Origin: PoT sp049331405
Lineage (GTDB): Bacteria > Planctomycetota > Planctomycetia > Isosphaerales > Isosphaeraceae
Assembly: GCF_049331405.1 (NCBI RefSeq)
Contig: NZ_CP186274.1
Span: 1,116,001-1,180,000 of the forward strand
Direction: 5' to 3'
DNA length: 64,000 bases
In this document: positions 42,957 to 53,957 of the stretch, piece by piece
Position numbering within the stretch: position 1 is the stretch's first letter
Layout: every line of letters starts with the position of its first letter
Translations under genes and position numbers: made by a program
The notes under the pieces: model-generated
Databases searched by the model: none
Seen by the model: only the letters and a program-made list of their open reading frames with translations
What the model was told of the DNA's origin: nothing

Positions 42957-43973
42957 TCACTTGATCCCGATGACCATCGAGTCAGGCCCGAGGAGGTGCT
43001 CGACGCGGGTCTCGCGGAACCCGGCCTCGCGGAGCCAGCCGATGCAGTCGGCGCCGGTGTAGTCGAAGCCCCCTTCGGTCTCGATGAGCATGTTCAGGCT
43101 CATCAGGAGGCCGAAGGCGTTCCGCCGGCGGTCGTCGTCGATCAGGGCCTCATAGATCAGGAGCGCCCCGCCTTCGGGCAGGGCCCGGTAGGCGTTCGCG
43201 ATGATCTGCTTCTTCTGCTCGAGCGACCAGTCGTGGAGGATGTGCCCCATGACCAGGACGTCGGCCGTCGGGATCTGGTCGGTGAAGAAGCTGCCGGGGT
43301 GGAACTTGAGCCGATCGGCCAGGCCGAACGAGGCGGCGTAGTCCTCGAAGATCGGCCCGACGACCGGCAGGTCGAAGTTGCCGCCGGCCAGGTGCGGATT
43401 CGCGAGCGCCACCTGGACGGGCAGGGCCCCCTGGGCACCGCCGACGTCGATGAACGTCTTGTAGTCCTTCCAGGGGAACTGGTGCGCAATCTTGGTTGCC
43501 GAACCGAGGCTGATGCCCGTCATCCCCTGGAGGAACTGGCGGAGCTGCGCCGGGTCGCTGTAGAGCATCCCGAACATATCCGCGCCGGGGTCGGTCTTCG
43601 ACTCGTTCTGCGGCCGGCCGGTGCGCAGGGCCTCGGTGAGCCCGCCCCAGAAGCCATAGAGCCGCGCATTGGCCATCTCGAGCATGCCACCGATGTACGA
43701 CGGCTTCTTGCGGTCGAGGAAGATGTCCCCCTCGGGCGTGTTCGAGTACGTCTGGCCTTCCCGAGCGAGCATCCCCAGGGCCACCAGGCTGTCGAGGAAG
43801 TCGCGGGCGCCGCGGGGATGGAGGCCGAGATTCTTGGCGAGGGCCTCTCCCTCCTGCGGGCCGTCGGCGAGCGTCGCGAAGACCCCGAGCTCGATGGCAC
43901 TCAGCAAGGTCTTCGAGCCCCAGAAGCCGAGGCCGAGCTGAAGGATCTTGTCGGGGTTGATGGGACTGGACAT
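42957..43973 (-). CDS. O-methyltransferase, acetylserotonin/hydroxyneurosporene type
   Basis: A 338-aa protein with an N-terminal winged-helix dimerisation domain (LLSAIELGVFATLADGPQEG, LHPRGARDFLDSLVALGML) and a C-terminal methyltransferase: FIDVGGAQGALPVQVALANP (SAM motif), GHILHDWSLEQKKQII with the catalytic His, and ALLIYEALIDDDRRRN. Relatives methylate hydroxyls on small aromatic or polyketide molecules. GGAG lies six bases before the ATG at 43973; a longer frame to 44102 is not used. No biosynthetic cluster surrounds it. Confidence 0.9.
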   Translation of the reverse strand: MSSPINPDKILQLGLGFWGSKTLLSAIELGVFATLADGPQEGEALAKNLGLHPRGARDFLDSLVALGMLAREGQTYSNTPEGDIFLDRKKPSYIGGMLEMANARLYGFWGGLTEALRTGRPQNESKTDPGADMFGMLYSDPAQLRQFLQGMTGISLGSATKIAHQFPWKDYKTFIDVGGAQGALPVQVALANPHLAGGNFDLPVVGPIFEDYAASFGLADRLKFHPGSFFTDQIPTADVLVMGHILHDWSLEQKKQIIANAYRALPEGGALLIYEALIDDDRRRNAFGLLMSLNMLIETEGGFDYTGADCIGWLREAGFRETRVEHLLGPDSMVIGIK

Positions 43974-44274
43974 GTCGTCTCCGTGACGGGATCGGGGGAA
44001 GTCATCCTGCGTCGAGTCGGGGCCGGGCCCTCGTCGGCCTCGCCCCGATCGGGACGCCATGATCGCATGCGGGGATGGGCCTGGCGCCCGAAGCCCCTGC
44101 ATCTTCGATAATGATCGCGAAGGGCCGACGCGTCGGCCACGGTTTCGCGCCCGGACCGCTCGATTTCATTGAAGCGGCCGGGGAAGACCGCCGATCCTAG
44201 GATGATGCCGAACCCTCGGCGCATGGGGACGTTTCCCTCCCCTTTGGTTCGAGACTCACGGAGGAGACCAACCG
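43974..44274. other. Divergent intergenic region, no gene seen
   Basis: About 300 bp between the O-methyltransferase (minus) and the 98-aa gene (plus). Overlapping open frames exist but lack protein-like features. Confidence 0.5.
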
Positions 44275-44571
44275 ATGAGCAACGATACGGACAACGGCTC
44301 GATCGACCTGATTCGCTGGACCTTCTCCGTCAACCCGGAGCAGGCCGAGCCGATCGAGACCTACCTGGCCGACCTCGGCCTCGACGTCGTCCAGCAGGAC
44401 GAGGCCCGGTTCGTGGTGAGCTGGGAAGAGCCCGATCGGGAAGTCGACGAGGTCATCGAGGCGATCTGGGCCCTCAACGGCGAGCCGTTCGAGGTCACCC
44501 AGGAGGAGTTCCACCGGTTGGGCCTGCACACCCTGCAGCACGAAGACGGGCCGGCCTCCGAAGCCGCCTGA
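44275..44571 (+). CDS. Small acidic protein of unknown function
   Basis: A 98-aa protein rich in Glu and Asp, with strand-helix patterning in IDLIRWTFSVNPEQAEPIET, LGLDVVQQDEARFVVSWEEP and EVIEAIWALNGEPFEV. It has no signal peptide or membrane segment. ACGGAGGAG precedes the ATG at good spacing, and a very strong terminator follows, so it is a well-defined single-gene transcription unit. No family was recognised. Confidence 0.75.
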   Translation: MSNDTDNGSIDLIRWTFSVNPEQAEPIETYLADLGLDVVQQDEARFVVSWEEPDREVDEVIEAIWALNGEPFEVTQEEFHRLGLHTLQHEDGPASEAA

Positions 44572-44612
44572 GCTTCGGGCTGCCCGCGCCTGCTTGAGCG
44601 AGACGAAACGAC

Positions 44613-44649
44613 AAAGGGTCGGCCCCTCGGGCGAGGGGCCGACCCTTTT
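44613..44649. terminator. Strong rho-independent terminator between convergent genes
   Basis: AAAGGGTCGGCCCCTC (44613-44628) pairs perfectly with GAGGGGCCGACCCTTT after a 4-base loop and is followed by a T-run on both strands. It can serve the 98-aa gene (plus) and possibly the PrkA-locus tail (minus). Confidence 0.9.
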
Positions 44650-44709
44650 GCCATGGAAGAAGAGGAGCCGGATGAATGGCTCCGAAGGCAGTGAGCTTCC
44701 TTCCCGGTC

Positions 44710-45192
44710 TCAGGCGAGGCTCACCTCGAGGTCGTCGGTCAGGCGCTCGAGGACCTCGCGGGTCATCTGGCAGTCGACCGGCTTGCGTTTGCGGGTGGCC
44801 TGGTCGAAGGCGACTCGCGAGAACTTCAGGCTCCCCTGGCGATTGAGCCGGACCTCGTAATAGGCACGCTGGTCGCCGCGGGCGGTTGGGGCCTGGCTCC
44901 GCAGTTCGACCTCGCCGCCGACCTGGTCGTGCTCGAGGATGACGAGCGGCTCCATGAGATACGTCAGCCGCGAGGCGATCCCGGAGGCGGCCCGCTGGAG
45001 CCGGTCGGACGACCATTCGGCGTCGGAGGCCTTAGCGAATTCGAGGCGATCGAAGGCAAGGCCCACCGGGCCCGTCGCGGTCAGATGGAGGGCGAGGCGG
45101 CTCGCGCCGTCTTCGATGGTGAGGTCGGCGGGCAGCGTTTTATCGTTGGGGCCGCCGTCAAGCGCGGCGGCGATCTTTCGGCTCAGGCTCAT
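44710..45192 (-). CDS. Unknown 160-aa protein at the end of the PrkA locus
   Basis: The protein opens SLSRKIAAALDGGPNDKTLP, then beta-rich stretches RLALHLTATGPVGLAFDRLE and RAYYEVRLNRQGSLKFSRVA, and ends LERLTDDLEVSLA. No domain was recognised and there is no signal peptide. Its start overlaps the last 35 bases of spoVR, so it is translated with that gene and probably belongs to the same pathway. A strong terminator follows at 44613-44649. Confidence 0.75.
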   Translation of the reverse strand: MSLSRKIAAALDGGPNDKTLPADLTIEDGASRLALHLTATGPVGLAFDRLEFAKASDAEWSSDRLQRAASGIASRLTYLMEPLVILEHDQVGGEVELRSQAPTARGDQRAYYEVRLNRQGSLKFSRVAFDQATRKRKPVDCQMTREVLERLTDDLEVSLA

Positions 45193-46708
45193 GGGTCGTT
45201 CCTCCCAAAGGACGGATCGTGTGATCCGTGCCGTCGAATGACACTAGGGTAGGCCGCCCGTCGACGATGGTCTCCAGGTGGACCGGACGCGTCCAGAGGC
45301 GGTTGAGATGACGTAGGGTGTCCTGGGCATAGTCGAGCTTCAGGTCGATCCCGAAGTGCTCGTGCCCCAGGTAGAGCTCACCGCGGTTGCGATAGTTGCC
45401 TTCCTTGACACGAATGATCGGCTGCCCGAAGTTGGTCAGCCCGAAGAGGAGACGTTCCTTGATCTTCTTGAATTCGCGAGACTCGATCTCGTAGCTCTCA
45501 TTCTGGTCGTTGTGCTTGAAGCTGAAGAGCTTGTAGCGCCGGCAGAAGTCGGGCGTCAGGAACGTGTCCACGAAGGTCACGTCGTTGTGGATCCGCCGGA
45601 CCTCGAAGATCTTCTCGCGGCCGAGGCCGAGCTTCTTGTCCCAGCGCTGGCGTTCTTCATAGTTGTCGCAATCTTCATATTCGGGCCCGAACTGACCTTT
45701 GTTCCAGCGTTCTTCGATGTCGCGGAATAATTCGATGCCCAGCTTGTAGGGATTCAGCCGACCCGGCTGCGTGGCCATCGTCCCCGAGTGGTGGTCGGCG
45801 TAGTCGATCACCTCCGACGGATCCAGGGTCCTCGTCGTCATGATGGTCGAGTGCCAGTACGATGCCCAGCCCTCGTTCATGATCTTGGTCTGGCCTTGCG
45901 GGGTGAAGTAATAGGCCTCATCCCGGACGATGCTCAGCACGTCGCGCTGCCAGGCGTTCAGGGGGGCGTACTCGAGCAGGAAGAGGAGGACGTCGCGCTC
46001 GGGCTGTTCGGGGAACTGCCTCGACTTCTGCTTCTCGGCCTCGCGCTGCCTGGCCTGTTCCTTGAGGACCTCGGGCGGATTCATGTACGAATCCATGTAG
46101 TCCTTGCTCTGGAACTTGGGGCTGTTGTTGCCGTCGTCCTCGATCTCCGAGAAGTCGTAGCGGTTGTGCTCGTCGCGCCTCTTGATGAACGGGGAGTGCA
46201 TGTCGATGAGGTTCTCGAGCGAGAGGCAGCTATCGATGAAGCTCTCGACCGTGTCCTCGCCATGCCGCTCCATGTGCGACCGGATCCGGTTGCCGTGGTT
46301 GGCGGTCTCGTCCATCATCTTGCGATTCGTGCGGCTGAACCAAATGTTGTTCTTGAAGAAGTCGTTGTGCCCGTAGACGTGGGCCATGACGAGCTTCTGG
46401 TCGACCCACTGGTTGCACCTGAGCAGGTAGGCATAGCAGGGGTCGTTGTTGATGACCATCTCGTAGATCTTCTGGAGCCCGTAGCGGTAGCCCTTGGAGA
46501 GCTGCTGGTACTCCATGCCGAACCGCCAGTGCGGATACCGGGTGGGGAAACCCCCCAGGGCGGCGATCTCCGAGAGCTCGTCGTAGTCGAGGACCTCGAA
46601 GATGGTGTCGTAGAAGTCGAGGCCGAATTCGCGGGCGTGCTGCTCGGTCTCCACCTGGAGCGCACGGAGGTCGGCGGGCAGGTTGTGCTCGGTGCTCATG
46701 ATCGACAT
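45158..46708 (-). CDS. spoVR: SpoVR-family protein
   Basis: A 516-aa cytoplasmic protein with the SpoVR family pattern throughout, for example DFYDTIFEVLDYDELSEIAA, GGFPTRYPHWRFGMEYQQLS, VMAHVYGHNDFFKNN and MNEGWASYWHSTIMT. Related YcgB in enterobacteria and SpoVR in Bacillus are linked to stress or spore cortex but have no firm biochemical role. The conserved His/Glu residues in GHNDF and NEGWASYWH suggest a metal site. The start at 46708 follows GGAGG. It sits downstream of prkA and yhbH as in many bacteria. Confidence 0.96.
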   Translation of the reverse strand: MSIMSTEHNLPADLRALQVETEQHAREFGLDFYDTIFEVLDYDELSEIAALGGFPTRYPHWRFGMEYQQLSKGYRYGLQKIYEMVINNDPCYAYLLRCNQWVDQKLVMAHVYGHNDFFKNNIWFSRTNRKMMDETANHGNRIRSHMERHGEDTVESFIDSCLSLENLIDMHSPFIKRRDEHNRYDFSEIEDDGNNSPKFQSKDYMDSYMNPPEVLKEQARQREAEKQKSRQFPEQPERDVLLFLLEYAPLNAWQRDVLSIVRDEAYYFTPQGQTKIMNEGWASYWHSTIMTTRTLDPSEVIDYADHHSGTMATQPGRLNPYKLGIELFRDIEERWNKGQFGPEYEDCDNYEERQRWDKKLGLGREKIFEVRRIHNDVTFVDTFLTPDFCRRYKLFSFKHNDQNESYEIESREFKKIKERLLFGLTNFGQPIIRVKEGNYRNRGELYLGHEHFGIDLKLDYAQDTLRHLNRLWTRPVHLETIVDGRPTLVSFDGTDHTIRPLGGTTHEPEPKDRRRA

Positions 46709-46794
46709 GTTGCGATGACCTCCGGCCTTGGCCAGCAATCGGCAGGGGCTGAACGCCTGCCGCGACGCATCCGATCGGTCTCGGGCAGATCCGC

Positions 46795-46821
46795 CCCCTT
46801 CGCCATCCGTCGGCGAAGGGG
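46795..46821. terminator. Hairpin between the 92-aa gene and spoVR
   Basis: CCCCTTCGCC and GGCGAAGGGG form a perfect 10-bp stem around seven bases, within the 140-bp gap. Without a T-run it may attenuate or protect the transcript rather than end it. Confidence 0.5.
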
Positions 46822-46847
46822 AGCCCGGCGACTCAATTCAACTCGAC

Positions 46848-47126
46848 TCACACCTCGATCGCGGGGAAGACCTTCTTGAACTCTCGCTCTATCATGTGAT
46901 TCGTCACGAGCCAGGGTTTCTCCGTGACCTGGATCTCGAGCTCCGCCGAGGCGTCTATGGCGCGATAGCTTCCGGCGAAATTACCGATGATCGTCTTGCC
47001 TTCGAACGTCCCCCGGTCGGGCGTCCCTTCGAGTTTGCCGTGGCTCGATACCTTGGAGACGGCCTGGCTGAAGAGATCCTTGCGGCGCCCGGGGTCGACG
47101 GGATAGGGGACTCGGAAGTGGAACAT
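46848..47126 (-). CDS. Unknown 92-aa protein between yhbH and spoVR
   Basis: The product opens MFHFRVPYPVDPGRRKDLFS and contains GTFEGKTIIGNFAGSYRAID, LEIQVTEKPWLV and a C-terminal REFKKVFPAIEV. The mixture of strands and a terminal amphipathic helix resembles small polyketide-cyclase-like or SRPBCC-type folds, but this is a guess. GAGG precedes the ATG at 47126; a longer frame to 47192 is less likely. The position inside the PrkA locus suggests a linked role. Confidence 0.7.
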   Translation of the reverse strand: MFHFRVPYPVDPGRRKDLFSQAVSKVSSHGKLEGTPDRGTFEGKTIIGNFAGSYRAIDASAELEIQVTEKPWLVTNHMIEREFKKVFPAIEV

Positions 47127-47213
47127 CGCGCTCGCCTCGTTTCTTGAAGGGCCGCCGGCTCGTCTCGAATCGGCCGCTCGGTCCCTGGCCAATGGTAATA
47201 CCGGACGTCGGGC

Positions 47214-48317
47214 CTATCGGCCCCGCCCCAGGAACTCCTTGATCGACTCGTAGATCCCATCCTTGTTACGGATCTCGGAAAGGGCCATGTTCGGCACGTC
47301 GTCGAAGGCTTCTTCGAGCTCTCGGTAGAACTCGCCCGAGCCGTAAGGGCTCTCGACCTGCCCGTAGCCGAAGAGGTTGCACTTGGGCAAGATCTGGTCC
47401 CGCAGCAGCGAGACGCACTGGCGGTTGTCCTCGCCCCAGTTGTCCCCGTCGGAGAAGTGGAGCACGTAGACGTTCCAGTCGATGGGCGGGTGGTCCGCGT
47501 CGATGATCTTGTTCGCCAGATTATAGGCGGAGCTGATGCGGGTGCCGCCGCTCTCCCTCGTGTGATAGAAGGTGTGCTGGTCGACCTCCTTGGCGACGGC
47601 GTCGTGGATGATGTAGCGCGTGGTGACGCCGTCGTACTGGCTCTTGAGCCAGGTGTCGATCCAGAAGGCCTCGATCCGGACGATCTCCTTCTGGTCGTCG
47701 GTCATCGACCCCGAGACGTCCATCAGGTAGAGGACCACGGCGTTCGAATGCGGCATCGTGACCGGGTTCCACGACCGGTAGAGCTTGTCTTCCCGGACGG
47801 GGATGACCATCGGGTCGCTGGGGTTGTACGTGTTGGAGGCGATCTGCCGCTTGAGCGCCTTCTTGTACGTCCGCTTGAAGTGGCGGAGGCTCTCCGGCCC
47901 CGCCTGGCGGATCCCCGTGTATTTATCCTTCTCCTCGATGATGTTGGCCCGCCCCTTGGGCTGGATCCGCGGGAGGGCGAGCCCCTCTCCGAGGATCTGG
48001 GCCAGCTCGTTGAGGGTCAGCTCGACCTCGAGGATGTGGTGCCCCGGGGAATCCCCCGCGGCGCCCGCCGCTTCCCCCTCTCCCGAGCGGCCGATCGGGG
48101 TCCCGACGTCGCCGGGCCCCTGGCCCACGCCGCCGCTGTTCTTCGACCCGTAGCGGAACTCGGGGATCTCGATCTGGGGCAGGGGTATCGAGACGAGCTC
48201 CCCCCCCGTCTTGCCGATCATCTCGCCATGGGTAATATATTTGCGCAGATCGGTCTTGATCTTGCCTCGCACGATCTGCTTGAACCGGTTCGCATCGCGC
48301 TCGATTTTTCGCACCAC
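47214..48317 (-). CDS. yhbH: YeaH/YhbH-family protein (DUF444)
   Basis: A 367-aa protein with the DUF444 pattern, including RYGSKNSGGVGQGPGDVG, a von Willebrand A-like metal site in VLYLMDVSGSMTDDQKEIVR (DxSxS), and YVLHFSDGDNWGEDNRQC. Translation starts at GTG. The family is functionally paired with PrkA kinases and affects starvation and stress responses in enterobacteria (YeaG/YeaH) and Bacillus. It follows prkA after a 430-bp gap. Confidence 0.95.
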   Translation of the reverse strand: MVRKIERDANRFKQIVRGKIKTDLRKYITHGEMIGKTGGELVSIPLPQIEIPEFRYGSKNSGGVGQGPGDVGTPIGRSGEGEAAGAAGDSPGHHILEVELTLNELAQILGEGLALPRIQPKGRANIIEEKDKYTGIRQAGPESLRHFKRTYKKALKRQIASNTYNPSDPMVIPVREDKLYRSWNPVTMPHSNAVVLYLMDVSGSMTDDQKEIVRIEAFWIDTWLKSQYDGVTTRYIIHDAVAKEVDQHTFYHTRESGGTRISSAYNLANKIIDADHPPIDWNVYVLHFSDGDNWGEDNRQCVSLLRDQILPKCNLFGYGQVESPYGSGEFYRELEEAFDDVPNMALSEIRNKDGIYESIKEFLGRGR

Positions 48318-48748
48318 GGCCGTGGAACCCTCGCCGTTGGAATTTGCCGGCTCGTGCCACTCGTCTCGAGGCCACGCTCCGACCTACACTCGCCTCTCGC
48401 CCCGCCCCGCCTCCCTGCGGCCAAACCCAATAAAGCTCCTGATGAGGCTCGCGATCGCAGGGGCGCACGACGTCGCGCCCGCGGCCCGAGGGGTCCGACC
48501 GCGATTCACATGGCAAAGATCAGGATCAATCGCGCACGAGATAGAGACCGACGGGCAGGTGTAATGCTCGGCGAAAGGGGCGAGTTCCAGGTCGGCACCG
48601 ATCCGCTGAAAAGACCCGACTCACCCCTCTGCAAATTTTATACCGATGCCTTATCGAGGTCCATGGCCGGGCCATGGATTCGTCGTTACTCGATCGCCGA
48701 AAGAGTTTTCGGGGACGCGTCCTCGAAGGGATTCGTCCCCGAGGAGAC
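48318..48748. other. Gap between prkA and yhbH, no gene seen
   Basis: About 430 bp with only short frames on either strand. It is long for an operon spacer and may contain a second promoter for yhbH-spoVR. Confidence 0.5.
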
Positions 48749-50818
<2,070 letters not shown>

Positions 50819-51325
50819 GAGCTGTTTCCCTCCTGAAGCTGGATCCGTCGAGCGAGGCGCAACGCGGTGCGGACCAGGGCGACCGGGGGCGGCCGTTGGG
50901 CGTCGTCCGCGCGCGAGGCTGGTAGTCCTCGAAAACGAGGCTAGTCCGAATTGTCAACGCGTCGTCGTTGGGGGAACGCCTGAGTCGAGAATCGCCTTCG
51001 GGTCGTCGCTGATCGGACCCTAGGGAACGGGCGATAGGCCTCCGGGGCGGGTGCCGGCGCTTTGGGCTCGCCGATCGCCTGGACATCGTCTTTCATTTTT
51101 CATTACAACCCTGATTCGACAATTCTGTCAAGCGAACCAGCGGCCCCGCAGGTTTCCCCAGAACGGCAAATCAACCCGGCCATCCAGTCTCGGGGCCGAT
51201 CCGCATGCATCTCCCGGATGCGCACCGCCCCGAGAATGTTCGGGCTGCCCCTCCATTCGCAGGCTCGGCGTCGCTTGTTCGATGCCGGCCCTCATAAAAG
51301 AGAGCGACAAATCCTCGCGGTCGTA
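50819..51325. other. Upstream region of prkA, no gene seen
   Basis: About 500 bp between the prkA start and the stop of the upstream membrane-protein gene. A candidate promoter lies at 51102-51131; otherwise only short non-protein-like frames were seen. Confidence 0.5.
51102..51131 (-). promoter_or_regulatory. Candidate promoter for the prkA locus
   Basis: On the minus strand TTGACA (51131-51126) and TGTAAT (51107-51102) are 18 bases apart, followed by an A/T-rich stretch. It lies about 280 bases before prkA, leaving a long untranslated leader. Confidence 0.45.
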
Positions 51326-52693
51326 TCAGGCCCCGGCCGATTCCGGAGCCGCCACCGGCGCGGCCTCGCTGGCGGCCTCGGGCGGCGCGGCGAGCCTCGC
51401 CAGTGGGAGGGTCCGCTCGCCGAGCTCGACGAAGGCGGCCAGGCAGAGCAGGCCGGCGGGGAGGGTGACGTAATGCGAGTAGCTATCGGCCGCCGCGAGC
51501 ACCCAGGTCTGCGTCGGCATCGAGAGCACGAGTAAATACGCGAGGCCCGAGAGCGAGCCCGCGACGACCCCCGCCCAGGCGAGCGTCGCGACCAGGTGTC
51601 CCCCTTCCTTGGAGAGGATCCGCAAGTAACCGCGGATCGCCGCGCTCGGCGTCCCGCGCGTCCATGCGACGGCCCCCGCCAGCCCGACGAAGGCCAGGGC
51701 CACCGCCTGGAGGTCGGCCAGGCCCCATCCGAGCTGCCAGCGTGCGTAGCTGCCGAGGCCGGTCGTCCCCGCCGTGCTCGGCATCGACAGCCAGACGAGC
51801 AGGACGCTCGTCGCGACGTAGCGAGCCGGCATCGCGATGAAGCAGGCGAGCATCGAGGCCGGCAGCAGGGTGACGACCCCGTCGGTGTTGAGCGTCTCCT
51901 CGCCGCGCTCGCCCAGGCCCGAGTTCCGCAACTCGTAGAGGAGCCAGGCCAGCAAGGTGCCGTCGGCCACCAGCATCATCGCCGGGATGATGACGACCTC
52001 CAGGATCAGGCAGCCCCCGATCGGCAGGTCGCCCATGCCCGTCACCAGCGTGGCGAGGCGATACAGCAGGTAGATCACCCCCACCATCCAGGAGACCACG
52101 ATCCAGCCCGACGGCCTTGGCTGCGCGAGGGCAGGGGGGACATAGGGGGCGCTCCAGCGGTCGGCCGTGGCACGGAAGAGGAGGATCGTCGCGATCGCCA
52201 GGAGCGGGAGGTTGTCGCCGAGCCCGAAGACGTCCCGGAACGGGACGAGCCCGGCCAGCGTCCCTTGCTCGATGGCCATCTCGCCGACGGTGCGCGACTT
52301 GAGCAGGAGGAGGAGGTCGTCCCGCCCCTGATCGGCGTTGAACATGCGGATCTGGCTCGCGGTCCAGGCCAGGACGGTCGTGCCGATCGTGACGGCCAGG
52401 ACCCTCGTGGCCCCCTGGAGCCGATTGAGGGCCGCCGAGAAGAGCACGATGTGGCCCCGGAGGCCGAAGACCTGGCGCAGGGCGCCGCCGAACCCCTGGA
52501 GCCCGATCGCCAGGATCAAGAGGCCGAAGAGTCCCATGAGCCAGAGCGCGAGCCCGTAGCGGTCGGGGACGACCTCGGGCGACGAGAGCGTGAGGCTCGA
52601 GCACCAGCGACGGAGGGCCAGGAGGGCAGGGGAATTGACGCTCGTCCCCGCCGCCTGGGCCCAGATGGCGGGTAGCTTGGTCAGCCCGAACAA
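51326..52693 (-). CDS. Polytopic membrane protein of unknown function
   Basis: About 455 aa with roughly ten hydrophobic segments, among them GLALWLMGLFGLLILAIGLQ, SWMVGVIYLLYRLATLVTGM, LLPASMLACFIAMPARYVAT and GLAYLLVLSMPTQTWVLAAA. The C-terminus is an Ala/Pro/Glu-rich tail. No transporter signature was recognised. The start is uncertain: the frame is open to 52807, but a TTG at 52693 preceded by AGGAAGCGGGGG is taken here. It reads toward the prkA locus but is separated from it by 500 bp. Confidence 0.65.
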   Translation of the reverse strand: MFGLTKLPAIWAQAAGTSVNSPALLALRRWCSSLTLSSPEVVPDRYGLALWLMGLFGLLILAIGLQGFGGALRQVFGLRGHIVLFSAALNRLQGATRVLAVTIGTTVLAWTASQIRMFNADQGRDDLLLLLKSRTVGEMAIEQGTLAGLVPFRDVFGLGDNLPLLAIATILLFRATADRWSAPYVPPALAQPRPSGWIVVSWMVGVIYLLYRLATLVTGMGDLPIGGCLILEVVIIPAMMLVADGTLLAWLLYELRNSGLGERGEETLNTDGVVTLLPASMLACFIAMPARYVATSVLLVWLSMPSTAGTTGLGSYARWQLGWGLADLQAVALAFVGLAGAVAWTRGTPSAAIRGYLRILSKEGGHLVATLAWAGVVAGSLSGLAYLLVLSMPTQTWVLAAADSYSHYVTLPAGLLCLAAFVELGERTLPLARLAAPPEAASEAAPVAAPESAGA

Positions 52694-53342
52694 GGTCGCA
52701 CCCCCGCTTCCTATTTGCCGGAAAATCCCATACCCCGCACCGATGCGAGTCCCGAGTCGCGATGATTGTACTGGCGCGGCGGGCGGTCGACCAGCAGCCA
52801 GCAACAATTGTCAGAGGTGTGCCCGCCGCGATTTTCGAACTCGCCCGAGAAATGATGTAGAATTCGGTGCGGAAGCATCAAGGCCTCGCAGTGAGCGGTC
52901 AACCCTCCCCGCGCTGATAGGCGAACATACCTACAATTTAGCATGATCCCGTCGATCCCTCGCCGCCCCGTCCCGCGGGCCGGCCGGTCGTCGTCTTCAT
53001 GCTAGGAGCGGGATTGGCCTCGGATCTGCAAGAAACGGGGACGTTGGTCCGGCTCCTGCAATTATCCTAATCGTCCCACATGTGCCTACTTGCCAAAGGC
53101 ACCGGAAATAGGATAATCGGAAAACTGCCGTTCCGATGAGGCTGGTCAGATAAGACAGGGGTTTCTGGGTGGGACATTGCCCAGTGTGTGTATTCTTCGA
53201 GAATTCCGCAAAATACCCAGAGACCTCGGTTGTTTGATCGAGTATATTGAAACAAACCCGTCGAGATCGGCTTACTGGTTCGACCTCGGCAGTCGGTTGA
53301 GTTCGCCATCACCCCAGTGAACATTGAGAGGAGATTGCATCC
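52694..53342. other. Intergenic region, no gene seen
   Basis: About 650 bp. The part from 53040 to 53260 is less GC-rich than its surroundings and contains TATATT at 53243-53248, a possible -10 for the downstream repeat-protein gene, but no good -35 was found. Frames on the minus strand look random. Confidence 0.45.
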
Positions 53343-53891
53343 ATGAATTCCCGCCGTCTGTTGAGCTTGGCTAGCGCCGCCGTCCTCTTCGGTGGCCTGT
53401 CTTCGGCCGCTCTCGCACAGTCGCCGCAGGTCCCGGCCAAGGTCATCCCGGCTCCCCAGGCTCCGACCAAGGTCGAGCCGGCCCCGCAGGCCCCCTCGAA
53501 GGTGATCCCGGCCCCGCAGGCCCCGACCAAGGTCCTGCCCGCCCCGGCTCCGGCCCCCCAGGCCCCGAGCAAGGTCGAGCCGGCTCCCCAGGCCCCCTCG
53601 AAGGTGATCCCGGCCCCGCAGGCCCCGACCAAGGTCCTGCCCGCCCCGGCTCCGGCCCCCCAGGCCCCGAGCAAGGTCGAGCCGGCTCCCCAGGCCCCCT
53701 CGAAGGTGATCCCGGCCCCCGCCCCCGCCCCGCAGGCCCCGAGCAAGGTCATCCCGGCCCCGGCTCCGGCCCCGCAGGCCCCGACCAAGGTTGAGCCCGC
53801 CCCGGCTCCTGCTCCCCAGGCCCCGGCCAAGGTCATCCCGGCCCCGGCTCCGGCCCCGCAGGCTCCCGCCAAGGCTGCTCCCCAGGCCTAA
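53343..53891 (+). CDS. Exported Pro/Ala-rich repeat protein
   Basis: A 182-aa protein with a signal peptide (RRLLSLASAAVLFGGLSSAA, cleavage after ALA). The whole mature part, about 155 residues, is built of PAPQAP-x-KV-x-PAP units, each with a Lys-Val step spaced 9 to 13 residues apart, without any globular domain. It contains an exact 102-bp tandem duplication. Such sequence would form an extended, positively charged chain, probably at the envelope or cell surface. GAGAGGAG precedes the ATG, and a strong terminator follows. No family was recognised beyond composition. Confidence 0.8.
   Translation: MNSRRLLSLASAAVLFGGLSSAALAQSPQVPAKVIPAPQAPTKVEPAPQAPSKVIPAPQAPTKVLPAPAPAPQAPSKVEPAPQAPSKVIPAPQAPTKVLPAPAPAPQAPSKVEPAPQAPSKVIPAPAPAPQAPSKVIPAPAPAPQAPTKVEPAPAPAPQAPAKVIPAPAPAPQAPAKAAPQA
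53499..53702 (+). repeat. Exact tandem duplication of 102 bp inside the repeat-protein gene
   Basis: 53499-53600 and 53601-53702 are identical base for base and each encodes 34 residues (KVIPAPQAPTKVLPAPAPAP, then QAPSKVEPAPQAPS). A third, diverged unit begins at 53703. Exact identity implies a recent duplication and possible length variation between strains. Confidence 0.93.
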
Positions 53892-53923
53892 TTCACGCCT
53901 CGACGCGTGACCGAAGCTTGCTC

Positions 53924-53957
53924 AAAGTCCCCGGCTTTTCCAGCCGGGGACTTTTTT
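53924..53957 (+). terminator. Rho-independent terminator of the Pro/Ala repeat gene
   Basis: AAAGTCCCCGGCT and AGCCGGGGACTTT form a perfect 13-bp stem with a 5-base loop, followed by TTTTTT. It lies 32 bases after the stop codon. Confidence 0.93.

Noticed and set aside
53499..53710. The regular repeat at 53.5 kb as a possible CRISPR array
   Set aside because: The units are contiguous, in frame and of 102 bp with no unique spacers; they encode a repeated protein sequence.
53309..53872. Minus-strand Gly/Ala-rich repeat frame opposite the Pro/Ala repeat gene
   Set aside because: It is the reverse reading of the PAPQAP repeats; the plus strand has the signal peptide, ribosome-binding site and terminator.
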